Shown: in pieces, positions 8,478 to 15,727 of the stretch
Layout of the letters: every line of letters begins with the position of its first letter
How positions within the stretch are numbered: the stretch's first letter is position 1
From: Pseudomonas sp. PH1b
Lineage (GTDB): Bacteria; Pseudomonadota; Gammaproteobacteria; Pseudomonadales; Pseudomonadaceae
Assembly: GCF_000633395.1 (NCBI RefSeq)
Contig: NZ_AYMU01000023.1
Span: 62,001-126,000 of the forward strand
Reading direction: 5' to 3'
Length of the DNA: 64,000 nt
Position numbers and translations under genes: made by a program
Notes under the pieces: generated by a model
Databases searched by the model: none
Seen by the model: only the letters and a program-made list of their open reading frames with translations
What the model was told of the DNA's origin: nothing

Positions 8478-8831
8478 ATGAAGAACAAGCACTATCAGGA
8501 CATTCCAGGCTGCCCGGTGGAGGTGACCCTGGACCTGATCGACGGCCGCTGGAAAGGCGTGATCCTGCATCAGTTGCTGGCCAACGAGTTCCTGCGTTTC
8601 AACGAGTTGCAACGCCGCCTGCCGGGGATCTCACAACGCCTTTTGACCAAGCAACTGCGAGACCTGGAAGCCGCCGGCCTGGTGTCGCGCACGGTGTACG
8701 CCGAGGTGCCGCCGCGGGTGGAATATCGCCTGACCGCAGAAGGGCGATCGCTGCAACCGGTGATCGAGGCGCTGTCCGCCTGGGGCCGCGGGCGCATCAG
8801 CCGACGCCAGCAGGAAAGCGCCCTCGGCTAG
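8478..8831 (+). CDS. HxlR family transcriptional regulator
   Basis: A 117-residue winged-helix regulator with the HxlR hallmarks: CPVEVTLDLIDGRWKGVIL at the N-terminus (a cysteine at residue 12), recognition helix region RLPGISQRLLTKQLRDLEAA, and wing YAEVPPRVEYRLT. Several family members sense electrophiles or quinones through the N-terminal cysteine. It is transcribed away from an MDR oxidoreductase, and a perfect inverted repeat sits directly upstream of its start. Confidence 0.9.
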   Translation: MKNKHYQDIPGCPVEVTLDLIDGRWKGVILHQLLANEFLRFNELQRRLPGISQRLLTKQLRDLEAAGLVSRTVYAEVPPRVEYRLTAEGRSLQPVIEALSAWGRGRISRRQQESALG

Positions 8832-8862
8832 CCCTCCCTTCCCCGCCACCACAGGTCGCCCC

Positions 8863-9228
8863 ATGCCAACTCATCCGGATGCTCGCCCAAGGTTCAAGGT
8901 GTATCAGGGCTCGACCCTGCTCGGCTGGTCGGCCCTGGAATCGGCCGACCCGCCCATGGGCGTGGCCTTCGGCCAATTCATCCCTGCAGCGGCCTATGCT
9001 GCGCTCCAGGAGCGGGTGCGGGCACTGACGGCAGCGGCCCAGGTCGAGTTGCAACTACAGGTCCATCACCTCGACCAGCCCGTTCCGGCCATGGGCGTGA
9101 GCATTCAGGACTACAGTGCCGAGTGCGGCGCCGACGCCATCGAGATCACCGTGCTGGGCATCGGCTATCCCCTCTATGAGCAGTTGTTCCCGCACGCGGT
9201 GGCCGCCTATCAGCAGGCAATGGGCTAA
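8863..9228 (+). CDS. Conserved hypothetical protein (121 aa)
   Basis: A soluble 121-residue protein beginning MPTHPDARPRFKVYQGSTLL and ending YPLYEQLFPHAVAAYQQAMG. No signal peptide, membrane segment or known domain is evident to me. It lies 31 bases behind the HxlR gene on the same strand and may be cotranscribed with it. Coding quality (third-position GC) is like its neighbours. Confidence 0.6.
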   Translation: MPTHPDARPRFKVYQGSTLLGWSALESADPPMGVAFGQFIPAAAYAALQERVRALTAAAQVELQLQVHHLDQPVPAMGVSIQDYSAECGADAIEITVLGIGYPLYEQLFPHAVAAYQQAMG

Positions 9229-9359
9229 CTTCGGCGTCCGGGGAAAATCCTCACTCTTTCCCCCTGCTTGTTCACAATTCGTTAAGACTTGCCTCCGTAT
9301 ACTTTCGGGCTTGCCCGCGGCCTTCCGGCTGCGCCCATCGATCTGCCGGCGCACAACTC

Positions 9360-10826
9360 ATGTCACGACCCGCTCCGCTGCTGTTCCTGCTGACCTGCCT
9401 GCTGTTCTTCTTCGCCCTGGGCAATCATCAGTTGCAAGGCTCCACCGAGGCTCGGGTCGCCGGGATCGCCATGCAAATGCACCTGGACGATGACTGGGTC
9501 ACGCCACGGCTGTTCGGCACGCCGTTCCTGGAAAAACCACCGCTGAGCCTGTGGCTCGACGCCGGGGCCATCCGCGCCTTCGGCGGCACGCCCCTGGCGG
9601 TGCGCCTGGCTTCGGCCTTTGCCGGGCTGTTCAGTGTGCTGCTGCTGTACGCCATGCTCCGGCGCTTTGGCCGTCCCGCCACCCTCGCCGCGGTCGCCGG
9701 GCTGATGCTGGCGACCATGGCCAGCTACTGGAGCAACGTGCGCGGCGTGGGTGAAGACGCGCTACTGAGCCTGGGGGTGACCCTGGCCCTGCTGGCGTTC
9801 TTCCAGGCCCAACGGCGCCAGGCCGAACAGCAACCGGCGCTGCTGGCCTGGCTGGCGTTCGCCGTCGGGATCGCCATCGCGACCCTGAGCAAGGGCGTGC
9901 TGGGCCTGGCCATGCCCGGAGTGGTGATCTTCGCCTACCTGCTGGCCGACAGCCTGATCGAAAAGCGCTTCACCCTGGGTCACTGGTTGCGTCCCGGGCT
10001 CCTGACCCTGCTGGGCCTGGTGCCCCTGGCGATCTGGCTGGCCGTGCTCTACCAGCGCGGCGGCCTGCAGGCCCTGGGCGAAGTACTGTGGACCAACAGC
10101 GTCGGGCGCTTCGATGGCTCGTTTGTCGAAGCCGGGCACTACGAACCTTTCTATTACTACCTGGCCAAGTTGCCCCAGGCCTTCCTGCCCTGGAACATCC
10201 TGGTCTACCTGGGCCTGTGGCATTTCCGTAAAAGCCTGGTGAAGAACCGCTACCTGCTGTTTTTCAGCCTCTGGCTGGTGGCGCAATTCACCCTGCTGTG
10301 CCTGGCCTCGAGCAAGCGCACGGTGTACCTGATGTCGCTGACCCCGGCCGCCGCGGTGCTGGCGGCGGAGTACGGCGCGGTGCTCTATCAGCGCCTCGCC
10401 GAGCGGGCAGCGGGCTCCGGGTTCTGGAGCGCCGTCGGGCGTCAGCGCAAGGGGCTGGTGATTACCATCATGGGCCTGGTGATCTGCGGGTACCTGGCGA
10501 ACGCCCAATGGGTCGCGCCGAAAGCGGACCGCGAACTGTCGTTCGTGCCGGTCACCGACCAGATCATGACGTTGCAGGCCAGCGGTCATCAGTTAGCCCT
10601 GTATCAGGCCAACGAGCGGATTGGCGGTGCCAGCGTGTTCTACATCCAGAGCCTGCTCAAGGACCTGCAGACCGAGGCGCAGCTACAAGCCTTTCTCGCC
10701 GAGTCGCCACAGCACATGGCGGTGCTCGGCGGAGCCGAGGCCCCCAAGCCGCCCCTGCAGGTGCAGAAGGTGATAATGGTCGGTCGCCAGGCCTACTACT
10801 TCGTCAACCTGGCACCCGCCGGCTGA
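9360..10826 (+). CDS. GT39 / ArnT-like membrane glycosyltransferase
   Basis: A 488-residue polytopic protein with about 11 helices. It shows the ArnT-family landmarks: first periplasmic loop GSTEARVAGIAMQM (catalytic-type acidic residue) and FLEKPPLSLWLDA. Enzymes of this class move a sugar (4-amino-4-deoxy-arabinose in ArnT) from undecaprenyl phosphate to lipid A or another envelope acceptor at the periplasmic face. Canonical ArnT is longer, about 550 residues with a periplasmic C-domain, and no arn genes are nearby, so the specific substrate is open. It stands alone between the hypothetical protein and a convergent lipoprotein gene. Confidence 0.8.
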   Translation: MSRPAPLLFLLTCLLFFFALGNHQLQGSTEARVAGIAMQMHLDDDWVTPRLFGTPFLEKPPLSLWLDAGAIRAFGGTPLAVRLASAFAGLFSVLLLYAMLRRFGRPATLAAVAGLMLATMASYWSNVRGVGEDALLSLGVTLALLAFFQAQRRQAEQQPALLAWLAFAVGIAIATLSKGVLGLAMPGVVIFAYLLADSLIEKRFTLGHWLRPGLLTLLGLVPLAIWLAVLYQRGGLQALGEVLWTNSVGRFDGSFVEAGHYEPFYYYLAKLPQAFLPWNILVYLGLWHFRKSLVKNRYLLFFSLWLVAQFTLLCLASSKRTVYLMSLTPAAAVLAAEYGAVLYQRLAERAAGSGFWSAVGRQRKGLVITIMGLVICGYLANAQWVAPKADRELSFVPVTDQIMTLQASGHQLALYQANERIGGASVFYIQSLLKDLQTEAQLQAFLAESPQHMAVLGGAEAPKPPLQVQKVIMVGRQAYYFVNLAPAG

Positions 10827-10830
10827 AGGC

Positions 10831-10859
10831 AAAAAAAACGGCCGCTGAATCAACGGCCG
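10831..10859 (-). terminator. Rho-independent terminator of the lipoprotein gene
   Basis: On the minus strand a CGGCCG / CGGCCG stem with a 9-base loop is followed by eight Ts (eight As at 10831-10838 on the plus strand). It lies 44 bases beyond the lipoprotein stop codon and 5 bases beyond the convergent glycosyltransferase stop. Confidence 0.75.
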
Positions 10860-10902
10860 CTTGCATCGCCGGGGCCAGCACCAGGCCCCACCCGGTATCG
10901 GG

Positions 10903-11238
10903 TTACTGCGGGTTCTTCAGCTTGACCACATCACCGGAAACCTTGGTGGTGTAGCCGTTCAGGACCCAGGCCCAGAACCAGCTTTCCTGGACCTGGGTGT
11001 TGATCAGGGCGTCACCGCCCTTGGCCTCGATCGCCGCAGTCTGGGCGCGGACGAAACGGTTGTTCTGCTGGATCGGGAACATGCCCAGCAGCATGATGCC
11101 GGTGGCGCTGCCTTCACTGTGACCGATGACGGTGTACTGGCTGCTATCCAACTGCTGGGTTTTCATCGGGGTGCCGGTGCAGCCCGCAAGGACCAGGCCG
11201 AGGCAGGCAGAGGCAACCACTTTGCTGATGTGCTTCAC
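10903..11238 (-). CDS. Small outer-membrane-type lipoprotein
   Basis: A 111-residue protein with a lipoprotein signal peptide; the lipobox LVLAGC puts the lipidated cysteine at residue 20. The next residue is threonine, not aspartate, so sorting to the outer membrane is expected. The mature part (GHSEGSATGIMLLGMFPIQQ, then AIEAKGGDALINTQVQESWF) resembles small lipoproteins of the TRL-like type, but I cannot assign a function. A strong terminator follows the gene. Confidence 0.75.
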   Translation of the reverse strand: MKHISKVVASACLGLVLAGCTGTPMKTQQLDSSQYTVIGHSEGSATGIMLLGMFPIQQNNRFVRAQTAAIEAKGGDALINTQVQESWFWAWVLNGYTTKVSGDVVKLKNPQ

Positions 11239-11418
11239 GACGTAACTCCATGGAAAAAGCGCCCGGGATTCATTTCTCGGGCGCCGGCACTTTACTTGCG
11301 CACACTAAAAATGCCCATCCCCAATGCCCCTTGAACCCTTTCCCGCTGATACCCGTCCACCGCACTTGAAACCATGACTCCTGCCCAACGACGGGCATTC
11401 CTCTAAAAGGAGTCAGGC

Positions 11419-12063
11419 ATGACCATCACCGCTACCACCTCCCCCTTGGGCCAGGCCGTCGCCCGGAAGCGCTTCGACGATGCCGGCCGCCACCTGCGCC
11501 AGCCGGACCTGAGCAGCGTTCCGACATTCCTCGCACTGTTCGCCAGCAACCGGGCCGAGCGCTCGTCACCGGCCCGGGTGCTGCTGCACGAACTGGGGCG
11601 CACCTGTTTGACTCTGCGTTCATTGATCATCGGCCTGAGCCTGTTTACCAGTGCCGCGCAGGCCCTGGAAACCACCAGGACCGCCCCCGAAACCCTGAAG
11701 GCCTACGCCGTTACCCTGGAGAAATCCGCCGGCAGCAACCAATGGCAGCAACTGTGGAAACGCTCTCGCGAGAGTGGGGCATTTATCCAGCAGGGCAACC
11801 AACCGCGCTTCACCGTCAGCCAGGACAAACTGCCGGACATGGTCCGTACCACACTGGGCAACGCCACCAGCGTTCAAGCACAGGCCACTACCCAGGCGCT
11901 GTACCGCTATGAGTTCGCCGGGCCCATCGGCAGTGTCGCCAACCAATCGGTCAAGGCCCTGTGCCTGCTGGTGGACTGGCGCACCCTGCCCAGCACCAGC
12001 CCCACCAATGACCCAGGCCCCATGGGCAGTGTCAGCCTACTGCTCGCCCAGCCCTGCACCTGA
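11419..12063 (+). CDS. Hypothetical protein with a signal-like segment at residues 64-82
   Basis: The frame gives 214 residues. AAGGAG lies 8-9 bases upstream of ATG 11419, so this start is well supported. The hydrophobic segment LTLRSLIIGLSLFTSAAQA (residues 64-82) ends in a typical signal-peptidase site, and a TTG at 11608 in frame with GGGG upstream would make it a normal N-terminal signal peptide. The product is therefore either a long cytoplasmic extension plus anchor or a secreted protein of about 150 residues. The mature part (SNQWQQLWKRSRESGAF, two distant cysteines) is unfamiliar to me. Confidence 0.5.
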   Translation: MTITATTSPLGQAVARKRFDDAGRHLRQPDLSSVPTFLALFASNRAERSSPARVLLHELGRTCLTLRSLIIGLSLFTSAAQALETTRTAPETLKAYAVTLEKSAGSNQWQQLWKRSRESGAFIQQGNQPRFTVSQDKLPDMVRTTLGNATSVQAQATTQALYRYEFAGPIGSVANQSVKALCLLVDWRTLPSTSPTNDPGPMGSVSLLLAQPCT

Positions 12064-12110
12064 GCCCGAACCGGCCGCCCGGGCCAATGCAATGCCCCGG
12101 GCGGCGCTGT

Positions 12111-12668
12111 TCATCCCTTGACCTGCGAGCTCAGCAGGTCAGCCTCCTTGCGCCGGCGGGTGCCGTAGCTGTCACCAAAGTTGCGCAGGTTGGCCAGGGC
12201 ACTCTTCCAGTCGCGGGCCACCACCTGGGCCCAGAACTTCGGCGTGCGGCTGGCCAGGTTGCCGTACTGAAAGGCCACCGAGGCGATCACGGTCTGCATC
12301 GGCGCCGGCAACTGGGCGAAATCCACCCCGCTGGCCTGGACATAGTCAGCTGCCAGGCGATTGACGAAGGGCGTCTTGTACGCCTCGTCGATCAACTCGG
12401 CCTCAGCGGCGCAGATGCTCAAGGGTTGTTCAACGAGGCGGTCCAGGGCCTTGGTCCCGGTCAGGCCCAGGTAGGGGCTCAAGCGCCGCACCAGATCCGC
12501 GGGCAGATTGAGCGCCTGCAAGTCCGTGAGCCTGCGCTGTCCCAGATCGAAACCGGTGCCCACCGTGACCCCGCTCTTGCTGTTCTGGGCATCGGGCACA
12601 TACCCCTTTGTCATGGCACCACCTTCAAGGGCCGCGATGAAATTGAAATCAATCGAATAGCGTGACAT
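12111..12668 (-). CDS. Pesticin/T4-type lysozyme-like muramidase
   Basis: A 185-residue protein without a signal peptide. The N-terminus FIAALEGG (E15), then GYVPDAQNSKSGVTVGTGFD (T35, D41) and LTDLQ recall the muramidase domain of pesticin and related T4-lysozyme-like endolysins, where a Glu/Thr/Asp triad cleaves the MurNAc-GlcNAc bond. The six-residue Thr-to-Asp spacing agrees with pesticin. Lack of a signal peptide implies release by a holin-type pore or lysis, or an intracellular cargo role. It is divergent from a Mor-family activator; no holin or spanin is seen nearby. Start 12668 has GAGGAAA upstream. Confidence 0.75.
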   Translation of the reverse strand: MSRYSIDFNFIAALEGGAMTKGYVPDAQNSKSGVTVGTGFDLGQRRLTDLQALNLPADLVRRLSPYLGLTGTKALDRLVEQPLSICAAEAELIDEAYKTPFVNRLAADYVQASGVDFAQLPAPMQTVIASVAFQYGNLASRTPKFWAQVVARDWKSALANLRNFGDSYGTRRRKEADLLSSQVKG

Positions 12669-12742
12669 GGGAATTTCCTCATCCAGTTGAAGAAAAACCA
12701 GTGCAACACCCGCGACCGATACAACATCAGGCTGTAATAGTT

Positions 12743-12780
12743 CCCCTTAACAAGGGGCATATTTCCCACTGAACAAGGGA
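12743..12780. promoter_or_regulatory. Dyad repeats in the muramidase/Mor intergenic region
   Basis: CCCCTT-AAC-AAGGGG (12743-12757) is a perfect inverted repeat, and a second weaker dyad (CCC at 12765-12767, N9, GGG at 12777-12779) follows. The half-site AACAAGGG occurs in both. Inside the second lies TTCCCACTGAACA (12763-12775), which recurs with one change upstream of the DUF2589 operon (13226-13238). Mor activators bind dyad elements near the promoter, so these are candidate Mor sites. Confidence 0.45.
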
Positions 12781-12836
12781 CGAAACATCTCCTTAGGATC
12801 AAACCAGCCGTATCCATAATTCCAAGGAGGTAACAA

Positions 12837-13220
12837 ATGGACGTGAACGACCTCAGTCTTATCGATGTACGCCAACTGCCCCACTCGCTCCAGGCCCTCA
12901 TCGACTGCATCGGCCTGGAGAATGCCTACCACCTCACCCGCGAATATGGCGGCCGCCCCAAATACATTCCCAAGCACGCCGAACGCACTTCCCTGGCCCT
13001 GATCCTGCCTCCCGATGCCCTCAAGGCCCTGATCGAGCGCTTCGCCGGACTGGCCCTGGAGATCCCCAAGGCCGACCACTTCTGCCGGCAGATCCGCAAC
13101 CAGCACATCCAGCTGGAAAGCCTGGGGGGCATTTCCCGCAGCGTGCTGGCCGACAAATACGGCCTGAGCCTGCGACAGATCGGCAACATCCGCCGCCTGG
13201 AAGCCAACACTCCCCGGTAA
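12837..13220 (+). CDS. Mor transcription activator family protein
   Basis: A 127-residue protein resembling the Mu phage middle-operon regulator Mor. The middle holds the dimerisation region (LIDCIGLENAYHLTREYGGR, then YIPK) and the C-terminus a helix-turn-helix (ISRSVLADKYGLSLRQIGNI). A near-perfect ribosome binding site, AAGGAGGTAA, precedes the ATG. Mor proteins activate promoters lacking a good -35. Here no phage structural genes are adjacent; the likely targets are the divergent muramidase gene and the DUF2589 pair 82 bases downstream. Confidence 0.85.
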   Translation: MDVNDLSLIDVRQLPHSLQALIDCIGLENAYHLTREYGGRPKYIPKHAERTSLALILPPDALKALIERFAGLALEIPKADHFCRQIRNQHIQLESLGGISRSVLADKYGLSLRQIGNIRRLEANTPR

Positions 13221-13225
13221 TCGAT

Positions 13226-13238
13226 TCCCGCTGAACAG
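13226..13238. promoter_or_regulatory. Second copy of TTCCC[A/G]CTGAACA, candidate Mor site
   Basis: TTCCCGCTGAACA matches TTCCCACTGAACA at 12763-12775 in 12 of 13 positions. It lies 65-77 bases before the ATG of the first DUF2589 gene, a plausible activator position, and directly behind the Mor stop codon. Confidence 0.4.
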
Positions 13239-13302
13239 CTCGCAACGGTTTTCCTAATGTGCAGGGGCGCATCTCGCGCAACGAAGAACAAGGAGAAAGA
13301 CC

Positions 13303-13962
13303 ATGCCAGATATCGATAAGGGCTTGATCGGCGGTGTGATTGCCGCCCTGCCCCTGGACAAGATGATCACCGGCCCACTGATGGCAATGATCCAGGCGCA
13401 GGTCGCCGCGAGCAGAGCCTACGCGGACTTCCTGATGGGCGTGTGCATCCAGAACGGCCAGGCGGTTTCGGTGCAGTTCGACTACGACGAAACCCTGGTG
13501 GATGAGCAGGGCGTCTACAAGGGCACGGTGAAGAAGTCGATGCGCATCCCGCTGCTGGCGGCCATCAGTCACCCCAACATCACCATCGAGGAAGGTTCGA
13601 TCGAGTTCGAGCTGACCATCAGCCAGATGGCCGAGGACACCAGCAGCACCGAAGCCTCCGGCAGTTTCGAAGCGAAGATGGGCTGGGGCCCGTTCAGCGT
13701 CTCGGTCAAGGGCGCGGCGAGCCACAAATCGACCCAGACCCGCAAGACCGACACCCGCGCACGCTACGCCATCAGCACCAAGATCGTCCGCCAGGACCCA
13801 CCGGAAGCCCTGATGCGGGTCATCGACTTCCTCACCGACGCCGCCACCAAGCCTGTGCGGCTGCCTGGCACGCAACCGACCGACACCGACAAGCTGCCGA
13901 CTGCCAACGCGCTGAAAATGCCTGATGCCGCGGCCGAGAAGAAAGACGGCACCAACGGTTGA
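13303..13962 (+). CDS. DUF2589 domain-containing protein, first of a pair
   Basis: A 219-residue soluble protein with the DUF2589 signature: ALPLDKMITGPLMAMIQAQV in the first 35 residues, then RIPLLAAISHPNITIEEGSI, and PPEALMRVIDFLTD at about 166-180. A low-complexity, charged tail (from about residue 185) follows. AAGGAG precedes the ATG. The family has no established function to my knowledge. A second, shorter relative follows after 81 bases, and the two share the arrangement [RN][IV]PL[LI]A...S near the middle and PPEA[LI].R.I..[LF]T near the end, suggesting paralogues that could form a hetero-oligomer. Confidence 0.8.
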   Translation: MPDIDKGLIGGVIAALPLDKMITGPLMAMIQAQVAASRAYADFLMGVCIQNGQAVSVQFDYDETLVDEQGVYKGTVKKSMRIPLLAAISHPNITIEEGSIEFELTISQMAEDTSSTEASGSFEAKMGWGPFSVSVKGAASHKSTQTRKTDTRARYAISTKIVRQDPPEALMRVIDFLTDAATKPVRLPGTQPTDTDKLPTANALKMPDAAAEKKDGTNG

Positions 13963-13992
13963 TCACCACGGCCCCCTAGCCCCCTCCAGCCC

Positions 13993-14013
13993 GCCCCGCC
14001 TTCACGGCGGGGC
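13993..14013. other. Strong intergenic hairpin between the two DUF2589 genes
   Basis: GCCCCGCC-TTCAC-GGCGGGGC is a perfect 8-bp stem with a 5-base loop and no T run. It ends 16 bases before the ribosome binding site of the second DUF2589 gene. It may stabilise the upstream message or act as an attenuator, giving unequal amounts of the two proteins. Confidence 0.6.
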
Positions 14014-14043
14014 ACTCCAGCCACCGAACAAGGAGCGTGATCC

Positions 14044-14628
14044 ATGGCTTTTTTTTCCCGCAGCAAGGAGCCCATGTCCGCCAGCGACCTGAGCCACATC
14101 ACCCGTGGCATGCACCAGGCCGCCGCGGCCACTCACAACCTGATCGCCCAGCAGTACATCAAGTTGTTCGACCAGTTCTTCGACTACAACGTCGACGACC
14201 TGGGCACGCCGATGAAGGCCAAGATGGTCGAGGTGGCACTCAACGATGACCACATCATCAATGTGCCGCTGATCGCCCTGGTCTCGCCCAAGGGCCTGGC
14301 CCTGCACAAGATGACCGTCGACCTGTCGGTGCGCATGCAAGCCACCGAATTGCAGAAGGCCAGCCACGACCTGGAGAACGGCGAGCTGCAGAGCGAGAAG
14401 TTTTTCGTCACCTTCGGCAACGGCAAGCGCGAAGGCCACGAGCGCGACCCCGACGAAGTGCAGATCAGCATGGAGTTTCGCGACTGCCAGCCGCCGGAGG
14501 CGATCCAGCGCCTGATCGAGGAATTCACCAACCTGATCAGCCCACAGCGGATCAACGAAGGGCCTGCCCCTGCGACGTTCGCGCCGGCCGGCAATCCGCC
14601 CGGCGACCCCGACCTGCTGGCGCCCTGA
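14044..14628 (+). CDS. DUF2589 domain-containing protein, second of a pair
   Basis: A 194-residue soluble protein related to the preceding one but shorter: INVPLIALVSPKGLALHKMT aligns with the RIPLLAAIS region and CQPPEAIQRLIEEFTNLISP with the C-terminal PPEA block. It ends in a proline/alanine-rich tail. AAGGAG lies 8 bases before ATG 14044. Codons 2-5 contain a run of eight Ts (14049-14056), a potential slippage tract; a second in-frame ATG at 14074 with its own AAGGAG three bases upstream would bypass the tract. Likely cotranscribed with the first DUF2589 gene. Confidence 0.78.
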   Translation: MAFFSRSKEPMSASDLSHITRGMHQAAAATHNLIAQQYIKLFDQFFDYNVDDLGTPMKAKMVEVALNDDHIINVPLIALVSPKGLALHKMTVDLSVRMQATELQKASHDLENGELQSEKFFVTFGNGKREGHERDPDEVQISMEFRDCQPPEAIQRLIEEFTNLISPQRINEGPAPATFAPAGNPPGDPDLLAP

Positions 14629-14688
14629 GCTGCGGGGCATGACCCGCCCGGCTGACCGCGACGGCCAGCCCGGAGCGCCGGACAGGGT

Positions 14689-15366
14689 TCAAGGCTTGAG
14701 ATTGACCGAGCGCCAGTCGCTGGCCTCGATCATGCCGAGCATCTTCGGCGCGCCATTGAGGGTATCGGTGGAAACGAACAGAGCAGCGCCGTACCCCAGG
14801 GTCGGCGTCGCCAGTTTCAGTTCCTTCTCCAGCGCGTCCATGCACTCACTGTGGGTCACCAGTACCAGGTTGCGCCCGGCCACCTTATGCGCCAGTGCGT
14901 CACGCAGCATGCTGCCCTTGCAGTTGTACAGCCAGCCATCGCCGCTGCTGACCTTGCTGAACATATAGCTTGCGGTCTGCGCGGTCCGGGTCAGCGGGCT
15001 GTTGTAGATATCGGCACGGTCCAGGCCCAGTTGCTCGAACTGCGCACCCAGGCCCACCGCCACCTCCCGGGCACGGTCGGTAATGCCATCGGCAGGGCCC
15101 AGGCAGGCAGCCTTGGAACGATCGCAACGCTCCACATGACGCACCAGGACGATGATGTCGCCCTTGGCCCAGCCGGCCCGCAACGCCTGGACCCCAGCCA
15201 GGTTACCGTGGGCCAGGTCGGGCACCGCCGCCGGCCGGAACAGCCACAGGCTCAGGGGAATCAGCAGCACACCGCCCAGCAACAGTGCCAGGAAACGCTT
15301 GTAACGCTTCAGGCCGCTCGTCATCGACGAGCGTTTGACCAGCGTGGAAACCAGTGGTGTGGTCAC
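14689..15366 (-). CDS. Histidine phosphatase family protein (Ais/PmrG-like), membrane-anchored
   Basis: A 225-residue protein. The phosphatase signature LVRHVERCDRS (about residues 58-68) provides the catalytic histidine, and VTHSECMD provides the second histidine. An N-terminal hydrophobic segment (FLALLLGGVLLIPLSLWLF) exports or anchors it. Ais/PmrG proteins remove phosphate from lipopolysaccharide heptose, and this layout fits them, although the substrate is not proven. The GTG at 15366 has AAGGGG upstream; ATG 15324 is an alternative start. Confidence 0.75.
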   Translation of the reverse strand: MTTPLVSTLVKRSSMTSGLKRYKRFLALLLGGVLLIPLSLWLFRPAAVPDLAHGNLAGVQALRAGWAKGDIIVLVRHVERCDRSKAACLGPADGITDRAREVAVGLGAQFEQLGLDRADIYNSPLTRTAQTASYMFSKVSSGDGWLYNCKGSMLRDALAHKVAGRNLVLVTHSECMDALEKELKLATPTLGYGAALFVSTDTLNGAPKMLGMIEASDWRSVNLKP

Positions 15367-15727
15367 AGTGCCGCAGCCCCTTGTTGAGATTGATCCGGTG
15401 AAATGAGCCGCTCTGATCCAGGCTACAGAAACCTGATGACAATCGAGCGCTGTCCGATGCCTTGGGCATCGACCGGGCAGACTCTAGGAGCACGGACGTG
15501 GGGCGCCGGTGAAATGAATGTGAAAAAAAGCTCAACGGTGCGGTGGCCCATCCCGCAAAATAGCCGTCAAAGCCTGAAACATTGTCTTGGCGCAATGCCG
15601 ACGAAATCGTTTCAGCTATGGCACATCCCGCCGATACCCCCCCTACAAAACACCTTGCTGGGCACCAACAACAACAATCTTCCAGCCAACTTAGATCAAG
15701 AAGCGCTACGTTCCTGGAGGAATTTCA
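15367..15727. other. Intergenic region upstream of the chemoreceptor gene
   Basis: No credible gene is seen in these 361 bases; a 110-codon open frame from 15403 has skewed composition and runs into the chemoreceptor start. The last 130 bases hold the probable FliA promoter annotated separately, and the TTCCTGGAGGAATTTCA leader with a strong GGAGG ribosome binding site. Confidence 0.6.
15611..15637 (+). promoter_or_regulatory. Probable FliA (sigma-28) promoter of the chemoreceptor
   Basis: GCCGATAC at 15630-15637 matches the sigma-28 -10 element GCCGATAA in seven of eight positions, and TTCAG at 15611-15615 is a partial -35 (consensus TCAAG/TAAAG) at the right distance. Chemoreceptor genes in Pseudomonas are commonly FliA-dependent, which agrees. 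Confidence 0.5.

Noticed and set aside
12111..14628. Complete prophage or tailocin
   Set aside because: Besides Mor and the muramidase there are no tail, baseplate, terminase, integrase or PrtN/PrtR-type genes, and flanking genes are ordinary chromosomal ones.
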